The notes below the pieces were generated by a model that saw only the letters and a program-made list of their open reading frames with translations, did no database searches and was not told the origin of the DNA. From Kiritimatiellia bacterium (GTDB taxonomy: Bacteria; Verrucomicrobiota; Kiritimatiellia; RFP12; UBA1067), in NCBI GenBank assembly GCA_028707675.1, contig JAQWAM010000105.1:1-5902 (forward strand): 5,902 nt of DNA, written 5' to 3'. Both the position numbers and the translations under genes were made by a program. Of the stretch, positions 5,902 through 5,902 are shown piece by piece (position 1 is the stretch's first letter; each line of letters opens with the position of its first letter).

Positions 5902-5902
5902 T

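Overview
The window looks like a contig piece from a GC-rich, Gram-negative bacterium. It carries a lipid A kinase gene (lpxK), so the organism makes LPS. It also carries the end of an HzsA-related multihaem protein, a family that from general knowledge is common in the PVC group (Planctomycetota, Verrucomicrobiota, Lentisphaerota, Kiritimatiellota). The MurJ and MurG sequences look diverged from the proteobacterial versions. A PVC-type host, perhaps Kiritimatiellota or Lentisphaerota, is my inference and was not tested by any search.

Layout from left to right. Positions 1-972 (+) hold the C-terminal part of an HzsA-related c-type cytochrome-like protein with two CXXCH haem-binding motifs. 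It runs off the left edge. Converging on its stop codon from the minus strand is the remnant of a type II toxin-antitoxin module. The Phd/YefM-type antitoxin (1083-1313) is complete and has a good Shine-Dalgarno site, a promoter and palindromic operator candidates. The VapC/PIN toxin (929-1096) keeps only about its first 36 residues and is cut off where the HzsA-like gene ends. Positions 1372-1462 are a short spacer with no gene and no convincing terminator.

Positions 1463-5375 (-) are a tight envelope operon transcribed lpxK > murJ > murG, with a 6-nt gap and then an 8-nt overlap between genes. LpxK phosphorylates the lipid A precursor. MurG makes lipid II on the inner leaflet, and MurJ flips lipid II to the periplasmic face. 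The operon therefore joins one LPS step with two consecutive peptidoglycan steps. A near-consensus sigma-70-type promoter (TTGTCA, 17 nt, TATGAT) lies just upstream of lpxK. Between that promoter and the preceding gene is a 29-nt near-perfect inverted repeat.

Positions 5482 to the right edge (-) hold the C-terminal part of a protein I do not recognise, with a conserved-looking Gly/Thr-rich segment. I saw no tRNA, rRNA, CRISPR array, insertion sequence or phage gene. The most notable points are the broken toxin beside an intact antitoxin, the HzsA-like protein with an apparent change at the expected haem-ligand position, and the dyad element upstream of the envelope operon.
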